From positions 19,056 to 83,055 of the forward strand of contig JAHHTW010000007.1 in NCBI GenBank assembly GCA_020024265.1: a stretch of 64,000 bases of DNA, written 5' to 3'. Each line of letters starts with the position of its first letter. Within the stretch, counting starts at the first letter, position 1. The notes below the pieces were generated by a model. That model was not told the DNA's origin and made no database searches. It saw only the letters and a list, made by a program, of their open reading frames with translations. Source of the DNA: Anaerotignum sp. (GTDB lineage: Bacteria; Bacillota; Clostridia; Lachnospirales; Anaerotignaceae). Shown here piece by piece: positions 1 to 9,605 of the stretch. Made by a program: the position numbers and the translations under genes.

Positions 1-1
1 C

Positions 2-526
2 AAAGAAGGCAGAACCTGTTTCTGGTCTCGTTCCCGTCAGGAGCTTTGGCGCAAGGGGGAAACCTCTGGGAATGTACAACAAATTGTCAGCATTACCGCA
101 GATTGTGACAGAGATGCGCTCACCGTTGCGGTTTTGAAGAATGGGCCTGCATGTCATCTGGGTACAGAATCCTGTTTCAATGAAACTGTTTTCCAAAGCA
201 CAGAGCAAAGAGGGTTTTCTATGGATGCGCTTTTTGGTCTTTTGGAAGGAAGAAAGGCAGCGATGCCGGAAGGCTCTTACACCACATATCTTTTTGAAAA
301 GGGTCTGGATAAAATATTGAAAAAAGTGGGCGAGGAATCTACAGAGGTAATCATTGCAGCAAAGGCTGAGGATCACAAAGAAACGGTATATGAGATTGCA
401 GATTTGACCTATCATATACTGGTTTTGATGGTGCAAATGGGCATTTCATTGGAAGATGTCAGAAAAGAGCTGGCTTCCCGTCATATCATAGATCATAAAG
501 TAAAACAGGAGAAAATGACAACATGA
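2..526 (+). CDS. hisI: Bifunctional phosphoribosyl-AMP cyclohydrolase / phosphoribosyl-ATP pyrophosphatase HisIE (5' end outside window)
   Basis: Catalyses two steps of histidine biosynthesis: hydrolysis of phosphoribosyl-ATP (HisE) and ring opening of phosphoribosyl-AMP (HisI). The frame is open from base 2, so the gene is cut by the window edge. The first part holds the HisI signature, with SRSRQELWRKGETSGNVQ and then DCDRDALT and GPACHLG...SCF, which carry the metal ligands. A short linker leads to a complete HisE domain: LEGRKAAMPEGSYT, then KVGEESTEVIIAAK and the EIADLTYHILVLM helix. The stop overlaps the next start as ATGA, so the two are translationally coupled. The fusion is normal for Firmicutes. 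Confidence 0.95.
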   Translation, partial: KEGRTCFWSRSRQELWRKGETSGNVQQIVSITADCDRDALTVAVLKNGPACHLGTESCFNETVFQSTEQRGFSMDALFGLLEGRKAAMPEGSYTTYLFEKGLDKILKKVGEESTEVIIAAKAEDHKETVYEIADLTYHILVLMVQMGISLEDVRKELASRHIIDHKVKQEKMTT

Positions 527-1338
527 TACCAAAAGCGAATTATCATATGCATACCACGTATTGCGATGGCAAAAATACAGTGCGGGAAATGGTAGAAGCG
601 GCATATGCAAAAGGCTTTACACACATTGGATTTTCGGGGCACAGCTATACGGATTTTGATACCAGCTATTGTATGCAAAGGGAAAATATTTCGCAGTATT
701 TGCAGGATATTGCACAGAGTAAGGCGGAGTATCAGGGAAAAATGGAAATCTATAGCGGTGTGGAACAGGATTTTTACAGTAAGGAAGCAACGACGGCATT
801 TGATTATGTCATTGGCTCGGTACATTATATATACAAAGAAGGAAAATACCATCCGGTAGATGAGAGTGAAGCAATCACAAAACAGGTTGTGGATACATAT
901 TTTGGTGGTGATTTTCTGAAATATGCCAAGCTGTATTTTGAAACGGTGGCACAGGTAGTACAAAAAACAAATGCGGATATCATTGGGCATTTTGACTTGC
1001 TTACAAAATTCAATGAAGGCAATCGCTATTTTGATATGGATGAAAAGCAGTACCGTAGCATAGCCTTGGAAGCAATGGAGGCACTTTTGCATACAGGAAA
1101 ACCGTTTGAAATCAATACTGGTGCGATGTATCGTGGATTGCGTACAGAGCCATATCCGTCCTATGCACTTTTGAAGGAACTGCAAAAACGTGGAGGCAGT
1201 ATTGTGTTTTCCAGCGATAGCCATAATATGGCATCCTTGGGTTACGGTTTTGCAGAGATGGCAAAGGTGGTCAAAGAGATGGGTTTTTCTACAGTACAGA
1301 TTTGGACACCGCAGGGAATGCAGGATATTGTATTATAA
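523..1338 (+). CDS. hisJ: Histidinol-phosphatase, PHP family
   Basis: 271 aa PHP-superfamily phosphoesterase that dephosphorylates histidinol phosphate, the penultimate step of histidine biosynthesis. N-terminal metal ligands appear as NYHMHTTYCDG and HIGFSGH; further conserved His/Asp residues occur in DYVIGSVHYI, IIGHFDL and FSSDSHN, as expected for a trinuclear metal site. The length matches the HisJ/HisK family. It overlaps hisIE by four bases and is the last gene of the histidine operon, followed directly by a terminator. The coupling to hisIE supports the histidine role over other PHP phosphatases. Confidence 0.9.
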   Translation: MIPKANYHMHTTYCDGKNTVREMVEAAYAKGFTHIGFSGHSYTDFDTSYCMQRENISQYLQDIAQSKAEYQGKMEIYSGVEQDFYSKEATTAFDYVIGSVHYIYKEGKYHPVDESEAITKQVVDTYFGGDFLKYAKLYFETVAQVVQKTNADIIGHFDLLTKFNEGNRYFDMDEKQYRSIALEAMEALLHTGKPFEINTGAMYRGLRTEPYPSYALLKELQKRGGSIVFSSDSHNMASLGYGFAEMAKVVKEMGFSTVQIWTPQGMQDIVL

Positions 1339-1344
1339 GTATAG

Positions 1345-1380
1345 AAAAAGGCAGTTGTGTGATAAAACAACTGCCTTTTT
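1345..1380. terminator. Bidirectional intrinsic terminator between hisJ and addA
   Basis: Perfect 14-bp stem: AAAAAGGCAGTTGT (1345-1358) pairs with ACAACTGCCTTTTT (1367-1380) around an 8-base loop. The A and T runs on either side let it serve both converging transcripts. Confidence 0.9.
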
Positions 1381-1386
1381 GATTGA

Positions 1387-4300
1387 TTACAAAATAGGAA
1401 TGGATTTTTGCATGGCAAAGGAATAGAGATATGTTTCTTTTACACGGATTCCCGTCGCACGTTGTAAAGCCTCACGATATAATTGCAGCTGTATGGCATA
1501 TTTTTCATAAAACGTTTCTGCTTGATAGATACGATCGTTTTTATAATCAATCAATATCATTCCGTCTTGTTCTTTGAAATAACAGTCAATGATACCATTG
1601 ACCTGAATCCATTCATCACAATCAGAAAATTCGGATGTAGGATAAATGTCTTTGGGCTGCATCAGCATGGAAAAGGGCTGTTCCTGATAAATCTCGTCTG
1701 CAAATTGCATCCGTTTTGCCAAATCGGAGGAAAAGAATGAAAGCAACTCTTTTTTTTGTAAAGCCGCTGCCTCTTCCGGCATCAAACGCTCTTGTTTCAC
1801 CAAAGAAGCAATCAGTGTATCCAATGTTTCGGCACAATAACTTTGCCGTAAATCGGCTGCCTCCATCACCATATGCATGGCAGTACCCAGTTGTGTTCGG
1901 CTTACTTTTTTGTTTTTTTGTGCTTCAGACAAATCAGGCAATACAAGATTGGTTGGTATCTCCATGCTTTCGCCTGTCATTTCTTCTTGATGCTTGCGTT
2001 TGATTTCGGAAATAGAAATTTTGGCAGGCAGTATGGTTGCTTTTTGGTGGTCGTACTGCCATGCAAGTACACGAAAAATATCTTCTTTTTTGCCACTGTA
2101 ATCTTTTGTCGTGTCAAATGTGTCGAAAAAGAGCTTGTGTGTATGAATTTCTTCTTTCTGTTCAGTAAGCTTGGATGCCAAATCTTGTTTTTCTAAAAAT
2201 GTGAATTGCCATACGGATGGTTCTTCTAGGAACAAATGCGGCTGCCCTCGATCAAATGGTTCGAGTTCTGAGGGAAGACTGCGTCCGGCAGGATGACGCA
2301 ACAGTGCAGGCATAATCCAGTCCAGATAGTTATGCGCATTTTGCAAACGGAATAGGGGCAGCTGTATCTTTTGTGTATCAGCAGTATCTGCCCATTTTTC
2401 TATGGACTTTGCAAGATCGTTTGCCACACCGGTCAAAATCAGTTTTTCCTTCGCTCTGGTCATTGCAACATAGAGGATGCGAAGCTCCTCGGAAAGGCTT
2501 TCCAAACGAATGACAGAGGATACAGCAGCGGTAGAAAGTGTTTGGTAGGTGACGTTTTTTTCGATATCCTTGCAATTCATACCATAGCCCAAGGTGGGAT
2601 GCATCAAAACAGCAGCACGGGTATCTGCCTGATTGAATTGCTTGGACAAATCTGGTAGAAATACCACGGGAAATTCCAGTCCCTTGCTTTTGTGTATCGT
2701 CATGATTTGAACCAGATTTTCGGCTTCGCTTTGTACCTTTGCTTCCGAGGTTTCCAAACCGCTTTCTTTCATATCCTCTACAAAGCGTATAAAGTGAAAC
2801 AAACCGTTTCCGCTGCTGCGCTCATAGGCTTCTGCCTTTTCAATCAGCAGGCGCAAATTGGCTTGTCGGAGTATGCCGCCTTCTGTAATGCCGATATAAT
2901 CATAGTATCCTGTCTGTGCGTAAAGATAGCGCAAAAGCTCTTGTAAGGAAATCTGAGAAGCTTGTGTACGCCAATCCTGTAATTGATCATGAAATCGTTT
3001 GAGTGTATCGGTAATCTGTCTTTGCGTGCCTTCGGCAATATAGCGCAGCACACATTCATAGTATAAACCATCTCCGCCAAACAAACGTATTTCTGCCAAG
3101 TCATCCGCAGTCAGTGCATAGAGCGGGGAATGAAGCAGGGAAATCAAAGGAATATCCTGATACGGGTTGTCAATCAAACGTAAAAGATTCAATACCGTAT
3201 CCACCTCTGTCACATCATAGTACCCCTGTGCGGTTTCGGCATAGAAGGGAATCCCTGCCTTTCCAAATACATCATCAAATGTATTTCCCCAGCGCTGCAC
3301 ACTTCTGAGCAAAATGGCAATATCCCGATACATTATGGGACGATAGGCGTTACTTTTGCGGTCATAGACTTGATAGCCACTGGAAATCAAATCATTGATT
3401 TTTTGTACCAATATGGTTGCTTCCAATTCTTGTTTGCCAAGCTCTGCAATCTCATCGGGCAAATCGGTATCATCTGTTTTCCAATCCATAAGTATCAGTT
3501 CGTTTGCACCACCATGCAGTCCGGTGCATGGTGGAAAGGTTGCACCATCGTATAATGCGGATTCTTCGTCGTATGCCACATCACCCAGTTGATCACACAT
3601 CAGCTGAGAAAATATAAAATTGATACCGTCCAATATATTTTTTCTGCTACGGAAATTTTTGGACAATATAATTTTTCGTGTTTTTCCACCACGTGCAGTA
3701 GGATAGCTTCGATATTTCTCGTTGAACAATTCAGGCATAGCCAAACGAAAGCGGTAAATGCTTTGCTTTACATCCCCAACCATAAAACGATTGTTTTCCC
3801 CAATGCTTTCTTTGGATACGGCAGAAAGCAGCATTTCCTGAACAAGGTTGCTGTCTTGATACTCGTCGATCATGACTTCTATGTATTTTTTCTGTAGATC
3901 CTTTGCAGAATCTGTGGGTATGATATGTTCCTTTGTACTTTCTGGTGCTGTGAGTATTTCGAGTGCGAAATGTTCATAGTCATGAAAGTCCAGCCAGAGT
4001 TTTTCTTTTTTGGCAAGCGCAAATGCAGACATAAATTTTATGGTCAAATCAGAGAGCGCCGTAGCAATGGGGTAAAGATGGCGAATCAATCTGTTTTGCA
4101 TTTCCACGCTATAGCCCAGATAGGTTTCCTTGACTTTTGCAAGGATTGTTTTTGCATTGGTTCGTAAATTTTTGATATATTCTGCGATTTCTTTGTTGTT
4201 TCCACGATAGGAAGGCATACGACCAAATTGCAGAGAAAGAGAAGCGGTGTGCCATGCTGCATAATCTATGGTAGCCAGACTGTCCTGAAAGGTCTGTACT

Positions 4301-5070
4301 GCCTGTATATCTAAAGTAAGCTGGTCTGCATATGCCGTAAAATCGCTGTCACCAGAGATGCGTTGAAAGCCTTTTTTGAGTATGCTTTGAGCGTAGGCAC
4401 ATTGATCCAACAGTATATGCTGTATGAGTGGCATCCAATCGCAATCATCAATACTTTGGGTATCTGTCAATGCAAAATGCGCTGCCATTTCATGGAGCTT
4501 CGCAATTGGTGCAGGATATCCCTGTACAAATTCATATACTTGCAGCACAAGATTTTTTAAGCGGGTGTCACTGGTCGCATTTCCAAATGTTTCCAAAAGA
4601 GAGAAAAAGCTTTCATCCTCTTGTTCATAAAGATCTTCAAAAAGCTCTGTCAGTACATCTTTTTGCAAAAGCTGAATTTCTGAAGGATCTGCCGTTTGTG
4701 CCGCAGGATCAATGTCCAAAAGATATCCAAACTCTCTGATTACCTGTAAGCAGAAAGCATGTATGGTCATGATGTCTGCATGGCTCAGGTAGGCAAGTTG
4801 ATTTTGTAAATGTATATTTTGTGGTTGTTCTTCCAATTTTGCAGATACAGCGGATGCGATGCGTTCCCGCATTTCCGATGCCGCTGCTTTGGTAAAGGTT
4901 ACAACAAGCAGTTGGTCGATATCAATTGGATTTTCAGCAGTGGTGATACGTTGTATGATGCGTTCAACCAATACGGCAGTTTTTCCACTGCCAGCTGCTG
5001 CGGAAACAAGAATATCGCTATCTCTTGCATCAATGGCATCCAGTTGCTGTGTTGTCCAGTTTGCTCCCAT
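1387..5070 (-). CDS. addA: ATP-dependent helicase/nuclease subunit A (AddA)
   Basis: 1227 aa, the usual AddA size. AddA is the UvrD-like helicase/nuclease subunit of AddAB, which resects double-strand breaks up to Chi sites for recombination. Walker A is near residue 25 (AAAGSGKTAVL); later helicase motifs include IDEYQDSN, GDVKQSIYRFR, IMTIHKSKGLEFPVVFLP and LRILYVAMTRAKEKL. The C-terminal RecB-type nuclease keeps the ILIDYKND core and the downstream QLQLYREAL. The start has a good ribosome site (AAGGATGTG). AddB normally lies directly upstream; here a 193-codon unknown gene sits there instead, 15 bases away, and no addB is in the window. Confidence 0.96.
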   Translation of the reverse strand: MGANWTTQQLDAIDARDSDILVSAAAGSGKTAVLVERIIQRITTAENPIDIDQLLVVTFTKAAASEMRERIASAVSAKLEEQPQNIHLQNQLAYLSHADIMTIHAFCLQVIREFGYLLDIDPAAQTADPSEIQLLQKDVLTELFEDLYEQEDESFFSLLETFGNATSDTRLKNLVLQVYEFVQGYPAPIAKLHEMAAHFALTDTQSIDDCDWMPLIQHILLDQCAYAQSILKKGFQRISGDSDFTAYADQLTLDIQAVQTFQDSLATIDYAAWHTASLSLQFGRMPSYRGNNKEIAEYIKNLRTNAKTILAKVKETYLGYSVEMQNRLIRHLYPIATALSDLTIKFMSAFALAKKEKLWLDFHDYEHFALEILTAPESTKEHIIPTDSAKDLQKKYIEVMIDEYQDSNLVQEMLLSAVSKESIGENNRFMVGDVKQSIYRFRLAMPELFNEKYRSYPTARGGKTRKIILSKNFRSRKNILDGINFIFSQLMCDQLGDVAYDEESALYDGATFPPCTGLHGGANELILMDWKTDDTDLPDEIAELGKQELEATILVQKINDLISSGYQVYDRKSNAYRPIMYRDIAILLRSVQRWGNTFDDVFGKAGIPFYAETAQGYYDVTEVDTVLNLLRLIDNPYQDIPLISLLHSPLYALTADDLAEIRLFGGDGLYYECVLRYIAEGTQRQITDTLKRFHDQLQDWRTQASQISLQELLRYLYAQTGYYDYIGITEGGILRQANLRLLIEKAEAYERSSGNGLFHFIRFVEDMKESGLETSEAKVQSEAENLVQIMTIHKSKGLEFPVVFLPDLSKQFNQADTRAAVLMHPTLGYGMNCKDIEKNVTYQTLSTAAVSSVIRLESLSEELRILYVAMTRAKEKLILTGVANDLAKSIEKWADTADTQKIQLPLFRLQNAHNYLDWIMPALLRHPAGRSLPSELEPFDRGQPHLFLEEPSVWQFTFLEKQDLASKLTEQKEEIHTHKLFFDTFDTTKDYSGKKEDIFRVLAWQYDHQKATILPAKISISEIKRKHQEEMTGESMEIPTNLVLPDLSEAQKNKKVSRTQLGTAMHMVMEAADLRQSYCAETLDTLIASLVKQERLMPEEAAALQKKELLSFFSSDLAKRMQFADEIYQEQPFSMLMQPKDIYPTSEFSDCDEWIQVNGIIDCYFKEQDGMILIDYKNDRIYQAETFYEKYAIQLQLYREALQRATGIRVKETYLYSFAMQKSIPIL

Positions 5071-5085
5071 ATATTCACATCCTTA

Positions 5086-5667
5086 TTATGTTCCGGTAGC
5101 CTTTCCAAGCCGTACCCGAAAGGGCACATAGCTGGTAAAGGAAGTTATAAAGCTCTGATAGGAATTATACCAGAAATGGAGCAAAAACGCCATGACAGAA
5201 GGTGAGATTTCTGTTTCTGCAAAAAGATAGCGTGTGCTTACACAAGCAAATAATGTTGAAAACTGAATGCGACTGAAACAAGAGCATTGATACAGAATCG
5301 TAGCCATTTTCTGCTCATTTTCATTGAGCAGAAAGATATGTGATAAGAAAGGCAGCATGGTGTCCCAAGTGATTTCCTTTTTGTACCGACGTACCATGCG
5401 TATGGTGTGATGGATGGCAGCCAGCTTGAAAAAATGATCTGTAATCTGCACATTCCAAATGTGTTTGTGCGCTTTCAGATAATTAGAGCTGCTATGGTCT
5501 AAAATCAGCATTTCATACCCGTCTGCAATGGTACTTTCTATGCATTGGGTATAGAAGGCGATGGCAAAGGAATCTTCCATCTGTTCCATTTGTGCCATGT
5601 ATATTTGCTTTTTTTGTATAAAGAATTTATGGAGATATTTTTCTGTTTGTTTCTTTGTAATTTGCAA
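5086..5667 (-). CDS. Hypothetical protein upstream of addA, no family recognised
   Basis: About 193 aa from a TTG start at 5667; an AAAGGAG site 8 bases upstream favours this over the in-frame ATG at 5697, which has no ribosome site. The protein is rich in Phe, Tyr, Ile, His and basic residues, has no signal peptide and no clear catalytic motif, and looks largely helical. It ends 15 bases before addA, so the two are probably one operon. I do not recognise the family. A divergent regulator or partner linked to AddA is possible but not shown. Confidence 0.6.
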   Translation of the reverse strand: MQITKKQTEKYLHKFFIQKKQIYMAQMEQMEDSFAIAFYTQCIESTIADGYEMLILDHSSSNYLKAHKHIWNVQITDHFFKLAAIHHTIRMVRRYKKEITWDTMLPFLSHIFLLNENEQKMATILYQCSCFSRIQFSTLFACVSTRYLFAETEISPSVMAFLLHFWYNSYQSFITSFTSYVPFRVRLGKATGT

Positions 5668-5761
5668 TACGATTGCTCCTTTCTTTTGTGTTATCATAGG
5701 ATACCTTTATTGTAGCAAAGCTGAAAACCATATCCGAAAAAAGAAATCGTATTTTTCACAC

Positions 5762-5794
5762 AAAAAATGACACTCTCTGTATATTCAGAGAGTG
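5762..5794 (-). terminator. Intrinsic terminator downstream of nrdDG
   Basis: 9-bp stem CACTCTCTG / CAGAGAGTG (5771-5779 with 5786-5794). On the minus strand it is followed by GTCATTTTTTG, fitting the end of the nrdD-nrdG transcript. The ~200 bases between it and nrdG show no supportable gene. Confidence 0.75.
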
Positions 5795-6002
5795 CCTTGT
5801 TAGAAAAGCTTGCATGTTCCAAGGATGGTATCGTTTCATCCCATGCTTCACAAATTGTATGATTTTCCAAAAGCGTCCGTTTCCTTTGCCCATACAATAT
5901 TTTTACACAAACGCAATATAGATCAAGTTTTGTGCAAGCTTTTGAAAAAGATTGTGTAGGTTGGGAAAACATCCCAAGAGCTTGCGCTTGCCTTTTAGAA
6001 AA

Positions 6003-6518
6003 TCAAAATATATCGTATGTGCTTGGCTGCCATAGTACGATATTTCCTGTAGACAGAGATTGTTTGACATCAATGGTGCGTTGGTTTGCGCTTCCCTTAA
6101 AATAAAGATCCAAAGAGCGCTGCTCTTGTAAAAATGGTCCATCTACCAGTATATCCGTATTTTTCAGTAAAGCGATTTGAGCAGTATCATTGTTATCAAA
6201 AATTTCTTCCCATGTATAACCAGTATATGTCCATACATTTAGTCCGATTTCATGTGCTGCCTGTGCCAAAACAGTACAGGGAATCGGCTGGAGAAAAGGA
6301 TCTCCTCCGGAGAGCGTGATTCCATCCAAAAGCGGATTTTCTTTTGCTGTTTTTATAATTTCATCCGTGTCTGCCCAAAATCCACATTCCATATCATGTG
6401 TCTGTGGATTGTGACAGCCGGGGCAGTGGTGCGTGCAGCCCTGTGTAAATATGGTCATACGAAATCCTGCACCATCTACAATGGAATCATTGACAACACC
6501 GCTGATTTTTATTTTCAT
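6003..6518 (-). CDS. nrdG: Anaerobic ribonucleotide reductase activating protein NrdG
   Basis: 171 aa radical-SAM activase that installs the glycyl radical on NrdD. The cluster motif is CTHHCPGC (Cx3Cx2C), followed by HNPQTHD; a glycine-rich SAM site reads TLSGGDPFLQP. Length is standard. The start overlaps the nrdD stop as ATGA, so the enzyme and its activase are coupled. Requires strictly anoxic conditions, consistent with an anaerobe. Confidence 0.95.
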   Translation of the reverse strand: MKIKISGVVNDSIVDGAGFRMTIFTQGCTHHCPGCHNPQTHDMECGFWADTDEIIKTAKENPLLDGITLSGGDPFLQPIPCTVLAQAAHEIGLNVWTYTGYTWEEIFDNNDTAQIALLKNTDILVDGPFLQEQRSLDLYFKGSANQRTIDVKQSLSTGNIVLWQPSTYDIF

Positions 6519-8869
6519 TCCTGCTCATCCTTTGCTTTTAAGCTTACTTCTGTAACAATAGAATGTTTCACACGATCACGTACCTCTGCACGTTTTGCAT
6601 TATTGAAACGATCCAGTGTACCAACCAGATACCCTGTGATACGGCGGATGCGTTGGAAGCCAACATCACCTTCTGTTTCTTTTCTTCCGCACTTCGGGCA
6701 GGTATCGCCAATGATGCCGTTGTATCCGCAAATGGGGTCACGGTCAATGGGATGGTTGATAGAACCATAGCCAATACCCTGTGCCTTCATATAGCGAATG
6801 ATCTTTTCAAACGCATCCAGATTGGTGCTTGGATCTCCATCCAGTTCTACATAGGTAATATGTCCGGCATTTGTCAGTGCATGGTAAGGTGCTTCCAGCT
6901 GGATTTTTTTAAATGCACTGATGGGGTAGTATACAGGAATATGGAAACTGTTTGTATAATATTCTCGATCGGTTACGCCTTCTATGGAACCAAAACGTTT
7001 GCGATCCATTTCTACAAAACGTCCGGAAAGCCCTTCTGCTGGTGTTGCCAAAAGCGTAAAATTTAAATGTGTCTTTTCTGCAATTGCATCCAAGCGCTGA
7101 CGCATATGGCTGACAATATCAAGCCCTAAATTCTGTGCGATTTCACTTTCTCCGTGATGCACACCAATCAAAGCTTTCAATGTTTCTGCAAGACCGATAA
7201 ATCCAACAGAAAGCGTACCGTTTTTGAGTACTTCACGTACCTCATCATGATACCCAAGTTTTTCGCTGTCAATCCAAATACCCTCACCCATAAGGAATGG
7301 ATAGTTGTGTACTTTTTTCTTTGCCTGAATCTCAAAGCGTTCCAAAAGCTGTTCCACAACAAGATCAATTTTGCGATCCAGTTCATCAAAAAACCATGCA
7401 ATGTTTTTGTTTGCCAAAATAGCAATACGTGGCAGGTTGATGCTGGTAAAGCTGAGATTGCCTCTGCCATTTGTAATTTCTTTGCTTTTGTCATGTACGT
7501 TTGCCATTACTCTGGTACGACAGCCCATGTATGCAATTTCTGTTTCCGGATGCCCTTCCTTGTAGTATTTCAAATTAAACGGTGCATCTTGGAAGGAGAA
7601 ATTCGGGAACAAACGCTTTGCGCTGACACGGCAGGCGAGCTTAAATAAATCATAATTTGGTTCCCCAGGGTTGAAATTGATGCCTTCCTTGATACGGAAA
7701 ATCTGAATGGGGAAAATAGCAGTTTCGCCATTGCCCAAGCCGGCTTCTGTTACAAGAAGTATATTTTTCATAACCATTCTCGCTTCGGTAGAAGTTGCCA
7801 TACCATAATTGATGGAGGAGAAAGGTGTTTGCGCACCTGCACGGCTGTGCATGGTATTGAGATTGTGCAGGAGCGCTTCCATTGCCTGATAGGTTTCCTT
7901 GTCTGTTTCTTCATAGGATTTCTTTTGTGCAAATGCTTTTGCTTTTTGATAAATTTCCACAGGGATACCGATTTCTGCAATGATGTTTTCTTCTGCCTGA
8001 TCATATACTTCGTTTTGGTCGATGGTGGGAAGCAGATCCTGTTTTTCCAATTTTGCCAATGCTTCTTTCAACTGTGCTGCATGATCTTCACTGTCCATCA
8101 CTTCGATCACAGAACAAAGATTGGAAAAATAACGTTTTCTATATGTTTTTGCAACGCCGGGAGCCATGCCGTAATCAAAATTACAAACAGACTGACCACC
8201 ATGCTGATCATTCTGATTGGATTGTATGGCAATACATGCCAAGGATGCATAGCTGATGATGCTGTTTGGCTCACGCAATACACCATGCCCGGTAGAGAAA
8301 CCATCTTTGAATAGTTTCTCCAAATCAATTTGGCAGCATGTGGTTGTCAAAGTATAAAAATCCAAATCATGGATATGAATATCCCCATTTCTGTGTGCTT
8401 CAGAATGTTTGGGATTGAGGACATAGGATTCGTAGAAATGCTTTGCGCCTTCGGAACCGTATTTCAGCATTGCACCCATGGCAGTATTGCCATCAATATT
8501 TGCATTTTCTCTTTTGATATCGCTGTCTGTTGCGTCCTTGTAAGTAATATCCTCAAATGTTTTCATCAGGCGTTCATTCATATTACGTACACGAGTACGC
8601 TCTGCACGATATAGGATATAGGACTTTGCAGCACTGACAAAGCCATGATCCATCAGCACACGTTCCACCATATCTTGAATTTGTTCTACGGATGGGGATG
8701 CATTGTGCTGTTCTTCCAAGCAGTTGGATACTTCTTGTGCCATATTCAGGCAGGATGCAGTATCTTTTGTAATTCCGGTTGCTTCAAATGCTTTTGCAAT
8801 GGCATTTGAAATTTTATTGATATCAAAATGCACGCTGCGTCCATCTCTTTTTGTAATGGTTGTAATCAT
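6515..8869 (-). CDS. nrdD: Anaerobic (class III) ribonucleoside-triphosphate reductase NrdD
   Basis: 784 aa. Reduces NTPs to dNTPs using a glycyl radical. An N-terminal ATP-cone (residues ~1-95, beginning ITTITKRDGRSVHFDINKI) gives allosteric control. The C-terminal region has the Cys zinc site (DPICGYNGIIGDTCPKCGRKE) and the glycyl-radical loop RRITGYLVGT near residue 740. Ribosome site GGGAGG precedes the ATG. It is first in the nrdDG operon and is preceded by NrdR-box-like sequences; nrdR itself lies 0.7 kb away, divergently oriented. Confidence 0.97.
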   Translation of the reverse strand: MITTITKRDGRSVHFDINKISNAIAKAFEATGITKDTASCLNMAQEVSNCLEEQHNASPSVEQIQDMVERVLMDHGFVSAAKSYILYRAERTRVRNMNERLMKTFEDITYKDATDSDIKRENANIDGNTAMGAMLKYGSEGAKHFYESYVLNPKHSEAHRNGDIHIHDLDFYTLTTTCCQIDLEKLFKDGFSTGHGVLREPNSIISYASLACIAIQSNQNDQHGGQSVCNFDYGMAPGVAKTYRKRYFSNLCSVIEVMDSEDHAAQLKEALAKLEKQDLLPTIDQNEVYDQAEENIIAEIGIPVEIYQKAKAFAQKKSYEETDKETYQAMEALLHNLNTMHSRAGAQTPFSSINYGMATSTEARMVMKNILLVTEAGLGNGETAIFPIQIFRIKEGINFNPGEPNYDLFKLACRVSAKRLFPNFSFQDAPFNLKYYKEGHPETEIAYMGCRTRVMANVHDKSKEITNGRGNLSFTSINLPRIAILANKNIAWFFDELDRKIDLVVEQLLERFEIQAKKKVHNYPFLMGEGIWIDSEKLGYHDEVREVLKNGTLSVGFIGLAETLKALIGVHHGESEIAQNLGLDIVSHMRQRLDAIAEKTHLNFTLLATPAEGLSGRFVEMDRKRFGSIEGVTDREYYTNSFHIPVYYPISAFKKIQLEAPYHALTNAGHITYVELDGDPSTNLDAFEKIIRYMKAQGIGYGSINHPIDRDPICGYNGIIGDTCPKCGRKETEGDVGFQRIRRITGYLVGTLDRFNNAKRAEVRDRVKHSIVTEVSLKAKDEQE

Positions 8870-8963
8870 GGCTATTCCTCCCTTTGTATGCCCTGTGCAA
8901 TGTAATGACCGCTATTATCTTATACTATAAAATGTACAAAAAAGTCCCATAGTGTACCAAAAT

Positions 8964-9010
8964 ATACAAGATGTTGTGTCAAACAAAAAGATAGTGTGCG
9001 TATATTGTAG
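8964..9010 (-). promoter_or_regulatory. Tandem NrdR-box-like operators upstream of nrdD
   Basis: On the minus strand the 16-mer ACACAACATCTTGTAT (8979-8964) matches the published NrdR box consensus acaCwAtATaTwGtgt at 13 of 16 positions by eye. A weaker site starts 31 bases away (9010-8995, CTACAATATACGCACA), conserved mainly in its first half. About three helical turns is the usual spacing of paired NrdR boxes. Binding by the NrdR encoded at 9606 is inferred. Confidence 0.65.
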
Positions 9011-9116
9011 TCCCAAACAATCGCTTCGTCAAGATGCAAATATCACAGATTTACCGCATTTTTTGCAATATGAACAGGGAAAGCCCATAAAATAAAGCAA
9101 GAGAGGAGGAGCGTAT

Positions 9117-9377
9117 ATGGAAAAATTTTCGGATTTGCAAGAAAAAGAAGTCATTAACATTTGTGATGGAAGGCGGTTGGGATATATCTGTGATGTGGAG
9201 CTGGAACTTCCTGCTGGGCGGATTGTGACACTGATGATACCCATTGAGCAGGAGAAGTGGAATTTTTTTTGCAGGCAAAAGGTAATTTACGTACCTTGGC
9301 GATGCATCAAACGAATTGGGGATGATACCATATTGGTGGAAGTAGATGTGGAATCTTTGTATCGTGAGAATGGATAA
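9117..9377 (+). CDS. YlmC/YmxH-family PRC-barrel sporulation-associated protein
   Basis: 86 aa single PRC-barrel-like protein. The pattern KEVINICDGRRLGYICDVELE...GRIVTLMIP, followed by YVPWRCIKRIGDDTILVEVD, matches the YlmC/YmxH family that is widespread in spore formers; the molecular role is not established. A strong GAGAGGAGGAG site lies just before the ATG. It stands alone between nrdD (divergent) and nrdR. Confidence 0.85.
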   Translation: MEKFSDLQEKEVINICDGRRLGYICDVELELPAGRIVTLMIPIEQEKWNFFCRQKVIYVPWRCIKRIGDDTILVEVDVESLYRENG

Positions 9378-9512
9378 CACAATCTGTGATTTTTGTAGCA
9401 AAAAAATAAGAATACACATTCTGTAAAAAATGTAAAAAATATACTTGATTTCTATGATTGGAAAAGCATAAAAATTTTTCAAAAATTTCGACAATTATAT
9501 AGTAGAAATCCC

Positions 9513-9541
9513 TTGACCGATATCCAATTGTGATTTATACT
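9513..9541 (+). promoter_or_regulatory. SigA-type promoter of nrdR
   Basis: TTGACC (9513-9518), 17-base spacer, TATACT (9536-9541), about 60 bases before the nrdR start. Confidence 0.7.
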
Positions 9542-9605
9542 TTTTGATGGACTGATTTGGTATACATAATGCCAAAAGAAAAACATGATGAAAGGAGGAT
9601 GGGGC

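Noticed and set aside
5694..5972. 92-codon minus frame between nrdG and the addA operon
   Set aside because: Runs through the nrdDG terminator hairpin and has no ribosome site or recognisable family.
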